Source of the DNA: Sphingobium sp. WTD-1
Lineage (GTDB): Bacteria > Pseudomonadota > Alphaproteobacteria > Sphingomonadales > Sphingomonadaceae
Length of the DNA stretch: 64,000 nucleotides
Assembly: GCF_030128825.1 (NCBI RefSeq)
Contig: NZ_CP119127.1
Span: 930,001-994,000, forward strand
Reading direction: 5' to 3'
Within the stretch, counting starts at the first letter, position 1. Each line of letters starts with the position of its first letter. The notes under the pieces were generated by a model. It was not told where the DNA came from and did no database searches. It worked only from the letters and a program-made list of their open reading frames with translations. Shown here piece after piece: positions 47,727 to 57,333 of the stretch. Both the position numbers and the translations under genes were made by a program.

Positions 47727-48818
47727 GTGACGATATCCTGGACGGCTGCGCATGTTGCTGCAATTCCCTCGTCGCCGATCGTCATTGCCCCAATCACCGA
47801 CAAGGATTTTGCCCCGGTCGCCTTCAATCTGGGCATCTGGGATGCGTGGCCGATCCAGCGTCGGGATGGCGCACCCTTTGCCAATGCTGCGGGTGGCGAG
47901 CTTTGGATGGCGCTCGGCGCGCCGCGATTTGATGATCCGGAAGCGCGCCATGGCCATGCACGCATTCATCTGCTTCGCCACGAGGATGGCGGTTGGTCCG
48001 ACCTTGGGCCTGCCATGCCAGATGGCTTTTCGCCGGGCAGCCGGGAATGGTCTGGATCGGCCATCATCGACGATGCCACCGGCGATGTGATCCTCTATTT
48101 CACGGCCGCCGGGCAGCGCGGCGACAATGGACTGACCTTTGAGCAGCGCATGTTCAGCGCACGGGCCAGTCTTGGCGATGACGATCGCCTGGCGGACTGG
48201 CGCGACCTGTGCGAAGTGATCCCACCTATGCCGGATTGGTATATGCCCACCACGGGCGGCGGCGCCATCGGCACGATCAAGGCCTATCGCGATCCCGCCT
48301 ATTTTCGCGACCCTGCAGATGGCCGCCATCATCTGTTTTTCGCCGGCTCGCTGGCGGGAACGGCATCGGCTTTCAACGGGGTAATCGGGGTTGCCACCGC
48401 CCCGGCCGATCGCCCGGACGACTGGACCGTCCAGCCGCCGCTGATCGTCGCCGACGACATTAATAATGAGCTGGAACGACCGCATGTGGTGTTCCATCAG
48501 GGGCGTTATTATCTGTTCTGGTCGACCCAGGCCCATGTGTTCAATCCAAAAGGGCCAATAGGGCCGACGGGCCTCTACGGCATGGTCGCAGATATGTTGA
48601 GCGGCCCCTGGCACCCGATCAACGGCAGTGGCCTGGTCTTCGCCAACCCGCATGAAGTGCCTGCGCAAAGCTATAGCTGGTTGGTGCTGCCTGATCTGCG
48701 GGTCACCAGCTTTGTCGATAATTGGGGGGGGGGAGGACGCAAGCGGCGGTTCGGTGGCGCCTTTGCACCGTTCGTTCAGTTGTGGCTCGATGGCGATGCT
48801 GCTGGAGTGGCGGCATGA
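47727..48818 (+). CDS. GH68 beta-fructosidase (sucrase/levansucrase family), intracellular
   Basis: About 363 residues of a five-bladed beta-propeller GH68 enzyme that splits sucrose-type bonds and may transfer fructose. Triad: nucleophile Asp in GIWDAWPIQ, transition-state stabiliser in YRDPAYFRDP, acid/base Glu in NELERPH; REWSGSA is also typical. No signal peptide, so it should act on internalised sugar. GTG 47727 is used as start (GAGGG 7 bp upstream); TTG 47691 is possible. A run of ten G at 48724-48733 near the 3' end could cause slippage. It overlaps the kinase gene as ATGA. Confidence 0.88.
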   Translation: MTISWTAAHVAAIPSSPIVIAPITDKDFAPVAFNLGIWDAWPIQRRDGAPFANAAGGELWMALGAPRFDDPEARHGHARIHLLRHEDGGWSDLGPAMPDGFSPGSREWSGSAIIDDATGDVILYFTAAGQRGDNGLTFEQRMFSARASLGDDDRLADWRDLCEVIPPMPDWYMPTTGGGAIGTIKAYRDPAYFRDPADGRHHLFFAGSLAGTASAFNGVIGVATAPADRPDDWTVQPPLIVADDINNELERPHVVFHQGRYYLFWSTQAHVFNPKGPIGPTGLYGMVADMLSGPWHPINGSGLVFANPHEVPAQSYSWLVLPDLRVTSFVDNWGGGGRKRRFGGAFAPFVQLWLDGDAAGVAA

Positions 48819-49729
48819 CGCCCCCATTGGTCGCGGGTGTCGAGCTGGGCGGGACCAAGGTTTTCGTCCTGCGCGCACGCGGAACCGAGATTGTCGAGCG
48901 ACAATTGGTGCCGACGACGACACCGGATGCGACTCTGGGCGCGGCACAGGAAATCCTGACCCGCTGGCACGCGGAAGAGGCTTTTTCCGCGCTGGGCATT
49001 GCCTCCTTTGGACCCTTGCGCCTTGACAGAAATGCCGGGGATTTCGGCCGGATTCTGCCAACGCCCAAGCCTGGCTGGAGCGATACGGACATTTTTGGTG
49101 CGCTGGCCGGCGCGCTGCCCTGTCCGGCAGCGATCGATACCGATGTGAATGCGGCGGCGTTGGCCGAAGCGCGCTGGGGCGCGGGGGCGCAGGGACAGGA
49201 ACCATCCGATTGCCTCTGCTACCTCACCGTAGGAACGGGGCTGGGCGGCGGTTTCGCCCTGAATGGCAAAACGCTGCATGGCGCGATGCATCCGGAATTG
49301 GGGCATATCGCCATTCGCCGGGCGAAGGGGGATGATTTCCCTGGCGCCTGCCCCTTTCATGGCGACTGTATCGAAGGGCTGGTGTCCGGCCCGGCCCTGG
49401 CAAGGCGCTTCGGCCAGCCGGGTGACCAGATCGATGCGGAGGATCCCCGCTGGGATCATGTCGCCCATGACCTTGCCCAGCTCGTGTCCACGATCCTGCT
49501 CATGACGGCAGCGCGGCAGGTGTTGATTGGCGGCGGCGTGGGCATGGGCCGCGCCGATCTGCTCGATCGCGTTCGGGCCAAGGTTGTCGCGCAACTGGCT
49601 GGCTATCTGCCGTTTGTAACTCCGGACACTATCGCGGCCATCGTGCGCACCCCCGCGCTGGGAGATCAGGCAGGGCCGCTCGGCGCTGTCGCGCTGGCAC
49701 TTGATGCCCTGGCGGAAAGGCAAGAATGA
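48815..49729 (+). CDS. ROK-family sugar kinase, probable fructokinase
   Basis: About 304 residues. ATP-binding start VAGVELGGTKVFVL, catalytic Asp in AAIDTDVNAAALAE, sugar-binding/ROK region LTVGTGLGGGFALNGK, ELGHIAI, and a zinc motif PGACPFHGDCIEGLVSGPAL (His plus three Cys). This form is typical of bacterial ROK fructokinases, which phosphorylate fructose released from sucrose. It overlaps GH68 upstream by ATGA and the alpha-galactosidase start downstream by 4 bp, so the three genes form a tight operon under operator 1. Confidence 0.9.
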   Translation: MTPPLVAGVELGGTKVFVLRARGTEIVERQLVPTTTPDATLGAAQEILTRWHAEEAFSALGIASFGPLRLDRNAGDFGRILPTPKPGWSDTDIFGALAGALPCPAAIDTDVNAAALAEARWGAGAQGQEPSDCLCYLTVGTGLGGGFALNGKTLHGAMHPELGHIAIRRAKGDDFPGACPFHGDCIEGLVSGPALARRFGQPGDQIDAEDPRWDHVAHDLAQLVSTILLMTAARQVLIGGGVGMGRADLLDRVRAKVVAQLAGYLPFVTPDTIAAIVRTPALGDQAGPLGAVALALDALAERQE

Positions 49730-51942
49730 TGAATATGCGGTCCCTTCGGTCATTGTGCCTGGCGGCTACCGTCTTCACGGCTCTTGCCTGTCCTGGCGTC
49801 CTTTGGGCAAAGGTCAGCGCCACAGCGGATGGTCGGGTGATGCGGCTCGATGGCGGCGGCGTGACCTATGCCATGGGTGTGGATGAGCAGGGCTATCTCC
49901 AGCCGCTCTATTGGGGGCAGGCGCTGGATGAGAAGGCACCGCTCATAGCCCGGCATCCCACCGAATTGTCGGGGTTCGACCCGGCCGGATCGATCACCGC
50001 GCAGGAATATGCCGGGCAGGGGGAGGGGCTGGTCAGCGAACCGGGCATCAAGGCGGTGTTCGCCGACGGCAATCGCGACCTGGTCCTTAAATATCGCGGC
50101 CACAAGATTTCGGGTGAAACGCTGACGGTGGAACTGGCCGATATCCGCCGGCCGCTCACGGTGACATTGCATTATGTGATTGATCCGGCGACAGGCGTGA
50201 TCGCCCGATCGGCCAGCGTTCGCAATGGCGACAGCAAGCCGGTGCGCATCGACCAGATTGCGGCGGCGACCTACACGCTGCCGGTCGGCAACGGCTATCG
50301 TCTCCGCTATCTGACGGGGCGCCATGCGTCGGAATGGTCGCAGGTAGAAACGCCGGTGACGCCAGCCCTAACCGTGCTGGAAAGTCGCCGAGGATCGACC
50401 GGCCATGGCAATCAGCCCTGGTTTGCGCTGGTCAAGGACGGCAAGGGCAGCGAGACGGATGGTCCTGTCTGGTATGGGGCGCTGGCCTGGTCCGGTTCCT
50501 TCCGCCTGTCGGTCGGCCTCGACAATCTCAGCCGGGTGCGGATCAGCGGCGGTTATAATCCCTATGATTTCAGCTGGACGCTGAAGCCGGGCGAGAGTCT
50601 GGACACACCGATTTTCTACGCGGGCTATAGCAGCAAGGGCATGGGAGATGCGTCGCGCCGTTTTCATGCGTTCCAGCGCGCTGCGATCATTCCCGGCGGT
50701 GCCAAGGCGAAGATCCGGCCGGTTCTCTATAATAGCTGGGAAGCGACCACCTTCAACGTGACCGAAGCAGGGCAGATGGCCCTGGCCGAGAAGGCGGCGA
50801 AGATCGGCGTCGAGCGCTTCGTCGTCGATGACGGCTGGTTCGGCGCGCGCGACGACGACAAGGCGGGGCTGGGCGACTGGACGGTCAATCCGCGCAAATT
50901 TCCCAATGGCCTGAAGCCCCTGATCGACCGGGTGAAGGCGCTGGGCATGGATTTTGGCCTCTGGGTCGAGCCGGAGATGGTGAATGTCAATTCCGACCTC
51001 TATCGCGCCCATCCCGATTGGGTGCTGAACTTCCCGGATCGACCGCGCACGGAGGGCCGTAACCAGTTGGTCCTGAACCTTGCTCGGACCGATGTGCGCG
51101 ATCATCTGCTGGCCGTTCTGGACGGGCTGGTGCGCCAGAACGACATCGCCTTCCTCAAATGGGACTATAACCGCAACTGGACCGAGGCCGGCTGGCCGGG
51201 CGTGCCGCCGCAGGATCAGCAGCGGGTGCAGGTCCAATATGTCCGCAACCTCTATTACATCCTGTCCGAACTGCGGCGGCGGCATCCGGGGCTGGAAATC
51301 GAGGGCTGTTCGGGTGGCGGCGGACGCATCGACCTGGGCATTATGGGCCTGACCGACCAGAGCTGGACGTCGGACAATACCGATCCCTATGATCGGCTGA
51401 TCATTCAGGACGGCTTTACCCAGGCCTATGCGCCGTCGATCATGATGGCCTGGGTGACGGACAGCCCCAATTGGGCGAACGGGCGGCAAACCAGTCTCGA
51501 CTATCGCTTCCTGTCCGCCATGCAGGGCAGCCTGGGGATAGGCGCCAATCTGGATCATTGGCAGGAGGCGGATTTCGCTACGGCCAGGACATGGATCGCC
51601 GCCTACAAGTCCATTCGGGATATCGTGCAGCGCGGCGATCTCTACCGCATCGCGCCACCTCGGCCAGATGCGGCAAGCTCTGCGACCTTCCATGTCTCCC
51701 CAGACAAGCGCCGGGCCGTGCTGTTCCAGATGCTGCACAGTTCATCCTTCCGCGACAATGTGGAGGCGGTCCATCCCGAGGGGCTTGACCCGCTGCGCAG
51801 CTACCGGGTGCGGATGCTGGACGGATCGGCCTTGCCTGATGATGTGCCGGCGGAGGCGAGCGGCGCCTACTGGATGGAACAGGGGCTGCGCGTAAAGCTG
51901 AAGGGCGATTATAAGGGCGCGGCCTATCTGTTCGAAAGCTGA
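49726..51942 (+). CDS. GH36 alpha-galactosidase, exported
   Basis: 738 residues. Sec signal peptide (LRSLCLAATVFTALACPGVL-WA), an N-terminal beta-sandwich, then the (beta/alpha)8 domain with VLYNSWEATTFNVTEAGQM, VVDDGWFGARDD, the nucleophile D480 in FLKWDYNR and acid/base D550 in TSDNTDPYDR; the C-terminal beta domain ends at residue ~735. It should release alpha-1,6-galactose from raffinose, stachyose or melibiose in the periplasm, leaving sucrose for import and cleavage by the cytoplasmic GH68. It overlaps the kinase stop as ATGA. Confidence 0.93.
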   Translation: MMNMRSLRSLCLAATVFTALACPGVLWAKVSATADGRVMRLDGGGVTYAMGVDEQGYLQPLYWGQALDEKAPLIARHPTELSGFDPAGSITAQEYAGQGEGLVSEPGIKAVFADGNRDLVLKYRGHKISGETLTVELADIRRPLTVTLHYVIDPATGVIARSASVRNGDSKPVRIDQIAAATYTLPVGNGYRLRYLTGRHASEWSQVETPVTPALTVLESRRGSTGHGNQPWFALVKDGKGSETDGPVWYGALAWSGSFRLSVGLDNLSRVRISGGYNPYDFSWTLKPGESLDTPIFYAGYSSKGMGDASRRFHAFQRAAIIPGGAKAKIRPVLYNSWEATTFNVTEAGQMALAEKAAKIGVERFVVDDGWFGARDDDKAGLGDWTVNPRKFPNGLKPLIDRVKALGMDFGLWVEPEMVNVNSDLYRAHPDWVLNFPDRPRTEGRNQLVLNLARTDVRDHLLAVLDGLVRQNDIAFLKWDYNRNWTEAGWPGVPPQDQQRVQVQYVRNLYYILSELRRRHPGLEIEGCSGGGGRIDLGIMGLTDQSWTSDNTDPYDRLIIQDGFTQAYAPSIMMAWVTDSPNWANGRQTSLDYRFLSAMQGSLGIGANLDHWQEADFATARTWIAAYKSIRDIVQRGDLYRIAPPRPDAASSATFHVSPDKRRAVLFQMLHSSSFRDNVEAVHPEGLDPLRSYRVRMLDGSALPDDVPAEASGAYWMEQGLRVKLKGDYKGAAYLFES

Positions 51943-51946
51943 GCGC

Positions 51947-53491
51947 TCAGCGGCGCGGTGGGCGGATGTCGAAGGCGATTGACAACCGCTCGCCATCCGC
52001 GAACGGCACGGTGCCGTGCCACAGGGTGGACGGAAAGAGGATCAGCCGCCCGACCTTTGGTTCGACCTCGCAATAGGGTGGCAGGTCCAGCCCCAGTTCC
52101 GGCGGCGGCATCCCGAAACGCAGCCAGCCCGAAGGCTCTTTCCCCATTGCGGCTGGGTCGGGCAAGGCGACATGCAGCGCCGAACTGATCCAGCCGACCG
52201 GATGGGTGTGGGCGACATGAAAGCCCTGGGCATGGAGGCGCACGGACCAGCTACCTGCAAATTTCACCTCGCCGCGTGGCGTCCCTAGCAGCGGATGGCC
52301 CGGCTCGGCGGCAGGCAGGTGATAGATATAGTCGCGCACGCTTGCCTCGATCGCCGCGCGGGTGCGCTGCATGATCGCTTCATGTCGGAACAACAGCGGC
52401 CGGTCGGTCTGGGTGCCGCCGCGCACCGACTGATCCGGATAGGGGGAGGTGGCGGTGTGCAGCGTGCGGAGAAGGTCCGCCAGATCGGACAAGTCCTGCG
52501 TATCTAAACCGATGTCGGCCGCATGGATGAACTGCTCTGGCCGGTCGAGCCAGGTCGCCCGGTCATCCCCCAGCAAGCGCCAGCCGATCGACAGATAGGG
52601 CCAGAACAGCGGCGCGGATGGTGAGCCAAGCTGTGCGAGCGCGATTTGCACCGCCCGCTCCGGCGCGCCACAACGCAATGCGTGACGGACACGGGCAAGG
52701 GCTAGGCCAGGATCGGGGCGGTCGGCCAGCCCGTCGAACAGATCGGGCCTGTTCGACGCTGCGCCCGATTCCGCCTCCAGATAGAGGCGCGCCACCTCCA
52801 GCGCGCCAGCATCGCCGCAGGCGCGGCTAGCGTAGTGCAGCACGGCGCGGGCATCATCCCACGACTTTGCCTTGGCCAGCCAGTGGAAGCGAGCCAGATG
52901 AAGCGCCAGATTATGCGGCTCGGCGCGCAGCGCCTCGGCAAAGCCCTCATCCGCGCGCGCACCTGCACCAGCCAGACGCCGCAATGTTGCGCGATAGGTC
53001 TGGCCCTCGATCCAGTCGGGATGCTCGTCAAGCGCAGCCGTCATCAGGGCCAGTGCCGCATCGCTGTCGCCTTCCGCTGCAAGCGCGCCGGCATGGCCAC
53101 GAACCAGCGCCATGTCTCCTGGCGCGAGCGCGCGGGCGACAGTGAATTGCGCGGCGGCGCTCCGCCCGGTTTCATAGCGCAGTTGGGCGAACAGCGCCTG
53201 CGCCAGCGGATCATCCTTCGCCAGAGCAGCCGCGCGCTCGGCGGCGATAAGCGCAGGCTCATGCGCCTGCATTTCGCGCAGAACCAATGCTTTGAGCCAG
53301 AGGAGGCGGGGATGGTCTGGCCAGGCTATGCCGACCTTTTCCAATCGCGAGGGGATCTGGTCGCCAGCCCCGGCGCGCAAGGCGTCCAAAATGGCCGACT
53401 CGATCGATCGCAGCCAGGCGGCGGCATCGGGAGAAGACGGTGATGTTGGCTGGTTCGCGACCAGATCGACGAGGCTGTTATCGTTTTTCAT
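51947..53491 (-). CDS. TPR-containing putative 2OG-Fe(II) oxygenase
   Basis: About 514 residues. Residues ~20-300 are TPR-like helical repeats (ALLAAERAAALAKDD-type units); the last ~200 form a 2-oxoglutarate/Fe(II) oxygenase-like domain: HVAHTHPVGWISSALHVALP with candidate His ligands, then GRLILFPSTLWHGTVPFADG and ERLSIAFDI. Such proteins are often encoded beside TonB receptors in sphingomonads and Caulobacter; their target is not established. The gene is divergent from receptor 3, and the shared 190-bp gap carries LacI operators 2 and 3, so it belongs to the sugar regulon. It converges on the galactosidase (4-bp gap). Confidence 0.8.
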   Translation of the reverse strand: MKNDNSLVDLVANQPTSPSSPDAAAWLRSIESAILDALRAGAGDQIPSRLEKVGIAWPDHPRLLWLKALVLREMQAHEPALIAAERAAALAKDDPLAQALFAQLRYETGRSAAAQFTVARALAPGDMALVRGHAGALAAEGDSDAALALMTAALDEHPDWIEGQTYRATLRRLAGAGARADEGFAEALRAEPHNLALHLARFHWLAKAKSWDDARAVLHYASRACGDAGALEVARLYLEAESGAASNRPDLFDGLADRPDPGLALARVRHALRCGAPERAVQIALAQLGSPSAPLFWPYLSIGWRLLGDDRATWLDRPEQFIHAADIGLDTQDLSDLADLLRTLHTATSPYPDQSVRGGTQTDRPLLFRHEAIMQRTRAAIEASVRDYIYHLPAAEPGHPLLGTPRGEVKFAGSWSVRLHAQGFHVAHTHPVGWISSALHVALPDPAAMGKEPSGWLRFGMPPPELGLDLPPYCEVEPKVGRLILFPSTLWHGTVPFADGERLSIAFDIRPPRR

Positions 53492-53580
53492 CCTCAACCT
53501 GCTTGCTCTTGTTTCTGGGCCGCAGCCGCCGCTTATCTGATCGCAATATAGCCATAAACACCGGGCTGACGAGATGAAAT

Positions 53581-53592
53581 GCAAACGTTTGC
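53581..53592. promoter_or_regulatory. LacI-type operator 2 (GCAAACGTTTGC)
   Basis: Perfect copy of the 12-bp palindrome in the divergent region between the oxygenase-like gene and TonB receptor 3, 100 bp before the receptor start. Confidence 0.8.
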
Positions 53593-53603
53593 TGTAATAT
53601 GTT

Positions 53604-53615
53604 GCAAAGGTTTGC
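53604..53615. promoter_or_regulatory. LacI-type operator 3 (GCAAAGGTTTGC, imperfect)
   Basis: One-base variant of the operator, 23 bp (about two helical turns) from operator 2, allowing side-by-side binding of two LacI dimers on one face of the DNA. Confidence 0.6.
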
Positions 53616-53680
53616 AGTGGTGGTTATGCAAGCCTTCAACCGACCGCGAAGCGATGCGCGGCGGCCCTAAGGAGGGGATG

Positions 53681-56191
53681 ATGAAGACCAGCTTTCAGCC
53701 AAGCCGCATTTCCACGCTCGCGCTGGCCATGGCCTGCCTCGGCGGGCCTGCCCTGGCGCAGGATGCCGCACCTGCCGAAGCGCAGGCCGCGGCCGCCGGT
53801 AATGCCGAACCCGTCAATGGCGAGGATATTGTCGTGACCGCCGCAGCCGGCGACAAGTCGCGGTTCCGATCGTCCATTTCGGTGTCGCAGGTCAGCCAGG
53901 AAGCGATCCAGAATTTCACGCCGCGCTCCGAAGCCGAAGTGCTGCGCTCCATCCCCGGCCTCCAGCCCTCCGACACGGCGGGACCGGGCGGCAACGCCAA
54001 TATCGGCGTGCGCGGCATCCCGGTGTCGACCGGCGGATCGGAATATGTCGCGCTGCAGGAGGATGGCCTGCCCGTCACCCTGTTCGGCGACATCCAGTTC
54101 GGCAACAACGACTATTGGCTGCGCTTCGACCAGAATGTCGAGCGCGTTGAAGCCGTGCGCGGCGGCTCCGCCTCCACCTTCGCCAGCCAGGCGCCCGGCG
54201 CCGTCGTCAACTATATCAGCAAGACCGGCGAGAAGGAGGGCGGCTCGATCGGCTTGTCCAAGGGCGTCGGTTTCCGCGAGACGCGCGTCGATTTCGACTA
54301 TGGCGGCCCGATCAGCGACACGCTGCGCTTCCATGTCGGCGGCTATGCCCGCGAAGGCGGCGGCCCGACCAATGAGGATTTCAACATCCTGCGCGGCTAT
54401 CAGGTGAAGGCCAATCTGACCAAGGATCTGGGCGACGGCCGGGGCTATATCCGCTTCAATTTCAAGCGGCTGGACGAACAGGCACCGACCAACACCACCA
54501 TGCCGTCGCTGGTGACGATCGATGGTAACAAGATCACTAATTTCAAGCCATTGCCGGGCTTCGATGCGCGAGACGGATCGACCTATTCCATCTATCAGCG
54601 CAGCTTCCAATATGTCGGCTCCAACGGCGTGCTCAAAAATGCCGATGTGGAGGGCATCCACCCCCGCGTCACCTCCGTCGGGGCGCAATTCCATTATGAA
54701 CTGAGCGACGCGCTGACCGTCGACAATAATTTCCGCTACACCGACATGAGCGGCAATTTCACCACCCAGTTCCTGAATGTCGCGACGACCGCCAGCGTGC
54801 TGGGATCGACCGTCAACGGGCAGACGGTGGGGGCGATCCGCTATGCGGCGGGGCCGAGCAAGGGGCAGGCCTATACCGGCACCTATCTGAACAATAATCC
54901 GAACATCAACACGGTGATGAAGGATATGGGCAGCATCGCCAACAATTTGGCGCTGACCGGCAGGTTCGATGTGGGTGCGGGCAAGATCACGGTGCAGGCG
55001 GGCTGGTTCCACATGAGCCAGAACATCGTCCAGGACTGGCATGTGAACCGCCAATATAGCGCGCTGGAAGGCGAAAATGCCGCGCCGCTCAATCTCTACT
55101 CCACCACCGGCACGCAGATCACCGCAGCGGGCCAGGCGGGCTTCAACGACAATTGGGGCAATTGCTGCGCCCGCAGCGTCGACCTCAAATATACCGACGA
55201 TGCGCCTTTCCTGTCGGCCAATTATTCGGGCGGCGGCTTTGACCTGGACGCCAGCGTGCGCTTCGACCGCGTGCGCGGCGAAGGCACGGCGCAGGCGGGC
55301 GTCGCCGGCCCCGATTATATCGTCAGCGATGAAGTCGGCAGCGCGACCATCCCTTCCATGGTGCCGGGCGGCACGATCGAGCGGATCAATTACCGGCGCA
55401 GCTATACCAGCTGGTCGTTCGGTGCGCTCTATGCCTTCGACAGCAGCACCAGCATCTTCGCCCGTGCCAGCCGGGGCGGGCGCTTCAACGCCGACCGGCG
55501 CACGCTGGGCGGGAATTTCAATGCCGACGGGTCGCTCAACAGCCAGGGTGCCAGCACGGCAATCAACTTCCTCAATCAGCAGGAAGTGGGAGTGAAGCAT
55601 CGTGGCTTCGTCGGTGGGTCGGGCAATTATTCGGTGGAAGTCACCGGATTTCGCTCGACCCTCACCGAAAATAATTACGACTTTACCCGGATCAACAATC
55701 CGCCGCCGAACAATGATCCCAACATCTCCAACGACTATCGCTCCTGGGGCGTGGAACTGACCGGGCGTCTCAATCTCGGCAATTTCCGCCTGGCGGTCGA
55801 TGCGACCTGGGTGAACCCGAAGATCAAGGACAGCGCAACGGCGGCGTTGGTCGGCAACCGGCCCGGCGGCATTCCCAAGCTCACCTATCTGATCTCGCCT
55901 TCCTATGATGCGGGCCTGTTCGCGGTCGGCCTGTCGGCCAGCGGGCAGTCCAGTGCGCCCAATGATGACTTCAACCTTTATACGGTGCGCGGCACGACCT
56001 TCTTCAATGGCTTCGTGAAGGTGCGACCGATCGAGAATCTGGAGCTGGGCCTCAACGCCAATAATCTGTTCGATACGCTTGGCTATCGTGGTGGCGGCCA
56101 GCTGCTGCCGATCAGCGCAACGACTGGCATCTTCCAGAATAGCGCGGTTTATGGCCGCACGGTGACGGCTTCGATCCGCTATAATTTCTGA
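53681..56191 (+). CDS. TonB-dependent outer-membrane receptor 3 (oligosaccharide type)
   Basis: About 836 residues. Signal peptide MKTSFQPSRISTLALAMACL-GGPALAQ, family opening GEDIVVTAAAGDKSRFRS, a plug with SEAEVLRSIPGLQPSD, VERVEAVRGGSASTFASQAP and GAVVNYIS, and a barrel ending TASIRYNF. It lies between two LacI operators and the lacI gene, so its cargo is probably the raffinose-family oligosaccharide or sucrose degraded by the locus. ATG 53681 is preferred (AGGAGG 5 bp upstream); ATG 53678 is one codon earlier. Followed by a strong bidirectional terminator. Confidence 0.92.
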   Translation: MKTSFQPSRISTLALAMACLGGPALAQDAAPAEAQAAAAGNAEPVNGEDIVVTAAAGDKSRFRSSISVSQVSQEAIQNFTPRSEAEVLRSIPGLQPSDTAGPGGNANIGVRGIPVSTGGSEYVALQEDGLPVTLFGDIQFGNNDYWLRFDQNVERVEAVRGGSASTFASQAPGAVVNYISKTGEKEGGSIGLSKGVGFRETRVDFDYGGPISDTLRFHVGGYAREGGGPTNEDFNILRGYQVKANLTKDLGDGRGYIRFNFKRLDEQAPTNTTMPSLVTIDGNKITNFKPLPGFDARDGSTYSIYQRSFQYVGSNGVLKNADVEGIHPRVTSVGAQFHYELSDALTVDNNFRYTDMSGNFTTQFLNVATTASVLGSTVNGQTVGAIRYAAGPSKGQAYTGTYLNNNPNINTVMKDMGSIANNLALTGRFDVGAGKITVQAGWFHMSQNIVQDWHVNRQYSALEGENAAPLNLYSTTGTQITAAGQAGFNDNWGNCCARSVDLKYTDDAPFLSANYSGGGFDLDASVRFDRVRGEGTAQAGVAGPDYIVSDEVGSATIPSMVPGGTIERINYRRSYTSWSFGALYAFDSSTSIFARASRGGRFNADRRTLGGNFNADGSLNSQGASTAINFLNQQEVGVKHRGFVGGSGNYSVEVTGFRSTLTENNYDFTRINNPPPNNDPNISNDYRSWGVELTGRLNLGNFRLAVDATWVNPKIKDSATAALVGNRPGGIPKLTYLISPSYDAGLFAVGLSASGQSSAPNDDFNLYTVRGTTFFNGFVKVRPIENLELGLNANNLFDTLGYRGGGQLLPISATTGIFQNSAVYGRTVTASIRYNF

Positions 56192-56229
56192 CCAGATCCG
56201 ATGCCGGAACCTATGTTTCGGCTACCTCG

Positions 56230-56265
56230 AAGGCCCGGCTCCCTCAGGGTGCCGGGCCTTTTCTT
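56230..56265. terminator. Bidirectional terminator between receptor 3 and lacI
   Basis: AAGGCCCGGC / GCCGGGCCTT, a perfect 10-bp stem around an 11-nt loop with T-rich tail (TTTTCTTG) on +. The two flanking genes converge here. Confidence 0.85.
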
Positions 56266-56266
56266 G

Positions 56267-57280
56267 TCAGCTTGATTCTCGGGTCACGATCTCCGGCGCG
56301 ATCTGGATCGATCCGACCTCCTCGCCTGCGAGCCGCTGACACAGCTGCTCGACCAGCAGGGCGGCGCCGCGCTGGATGTCCTGCCGGATGGTGGTGAGCG
56401 GCGGGTTGGACAGCCGTGCCAGCGGCACATCGTCAAAGCCCACGACCGACAGTTGGTCGGGCACGCGGATATCCTGTTCGGCGGCGGCGGTGATGATGCT
56501 CATGGCGGTCACGTCGGACGCGGCAAACACGCCATCGGGGCGATGGCCCGCCGCAAAATAGTCGGCCGCCACGCGATAGCTGGCCTCTGGCGTGACATGC
56601 GCATGAACCAGTTCGACCCGATCGCGCGCATCGGCGGGCAGGGCGGACAGAAAGCCTTCATAGCGGGCGGCAAATTCGGGCACTGCGACATTGCCGAAAA
56701 AGGCGAGCTTGCCGCGTCCACGCTCCAGCAGATGTCGCGCCGCCAGCGCGCCGCCAGCGACATTGTCGGTCCCGATCGTCAGATACTGATTGCGCTCGGC
56801 ATGGGCGCCCCAGATCACCAGCGGGCGATAATGGCTCGCGGTACGGTCCAGCACGGCGCTCTGGTTGGACTGGCCGATGATGATGACGCCATCGACCCGG
56901 CCGGCGCGGATGAAAGCGTCCAGCCAATCCTCGCCATCCGGCAGGACGCGCGAAAGCAGCAGATCATAGCCGCGCTCCGTCAGTTCGTCGGCCAGAAAGC
57001 CCAGCATCGCCATGAAGAAGGGATCGGACAGATGCTGCCCGCGCTCATGACCCAGGGGCAGCAGGACGGCGATCGCCCCGGTCCGGCCCAACCGCAGATT
57101 CTGCGCGGCGATATTCAACTGGAAGCCATGCTGGGCCGCCAGTTCCTGAATACGACGCCGCGTGTCCTTGTTGAGTGCGCCCTTCGACGTCAGCGCACGC
57201 GATACCGTCGATACCGAGACACCGGCGATCCGGGCGAGGTCGGTTATGCTGCGGACAGGTTCGTTCTGATGATCCGTCAT
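56267..57280 (-). CDS. LacI-family repressor of the sugar locus
   Basis: 337 residues. N-terminal LacI HTH (SITDLARIAGVSVSTVSRAL, hinge helix QLNIAAQNLRLGRTG) and a periplasmic-binding-like domain (FMAMLGFLADELTERGYDLL, VDGVIIIGQ, VVGFDDVPLARLSNPPLTTI). The recognition helix SVSTVSRAL fits operators of the GCAAACGTTTGC kind, which occur at 47580, 53581, 53604 (variant) and 58710 beside every transport and enzyme unit of the locus. An intracellular sugar would be the inducer. It lies 54 bp from the transporter stop on the same strand. Confidence 0.92.
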   Translation of the reverse strand: MTDHQNEPVRSITDLARIAGVSVSTVSRALTSKGALNKDTRRRIQELAAQHGFQLNIAAQNLRLGRTGAIAVLLPLGHERGQHLSDPFFMAMLGFLADELTERGYDLLLSRVLPDGEDWLDAFIRAGRVDGVIIIGQSNQSAVLDRTASHYRPLVIWGAHAERNQYLTIGTDNVAGGALAARHLLERGRGKLAFFGNVAVPEFAARYEGFLSALPADARDRVELVHAHVTPEASYRVAADYFAAGHRPDGVFAASDVTAMSIITAAAEQDIRVPDQLSVVGFDDVPLARLSNPPLTTIRQDIQRGAALLVEQLCQRLAGEEVGSIQIAPEIVTRESS

Positions 57281-57333
57281 GCCCTATCGTCTAGGCCAGC
57301 GAAGGACGGGGGACAATCCGGATCGCGGCTGTA

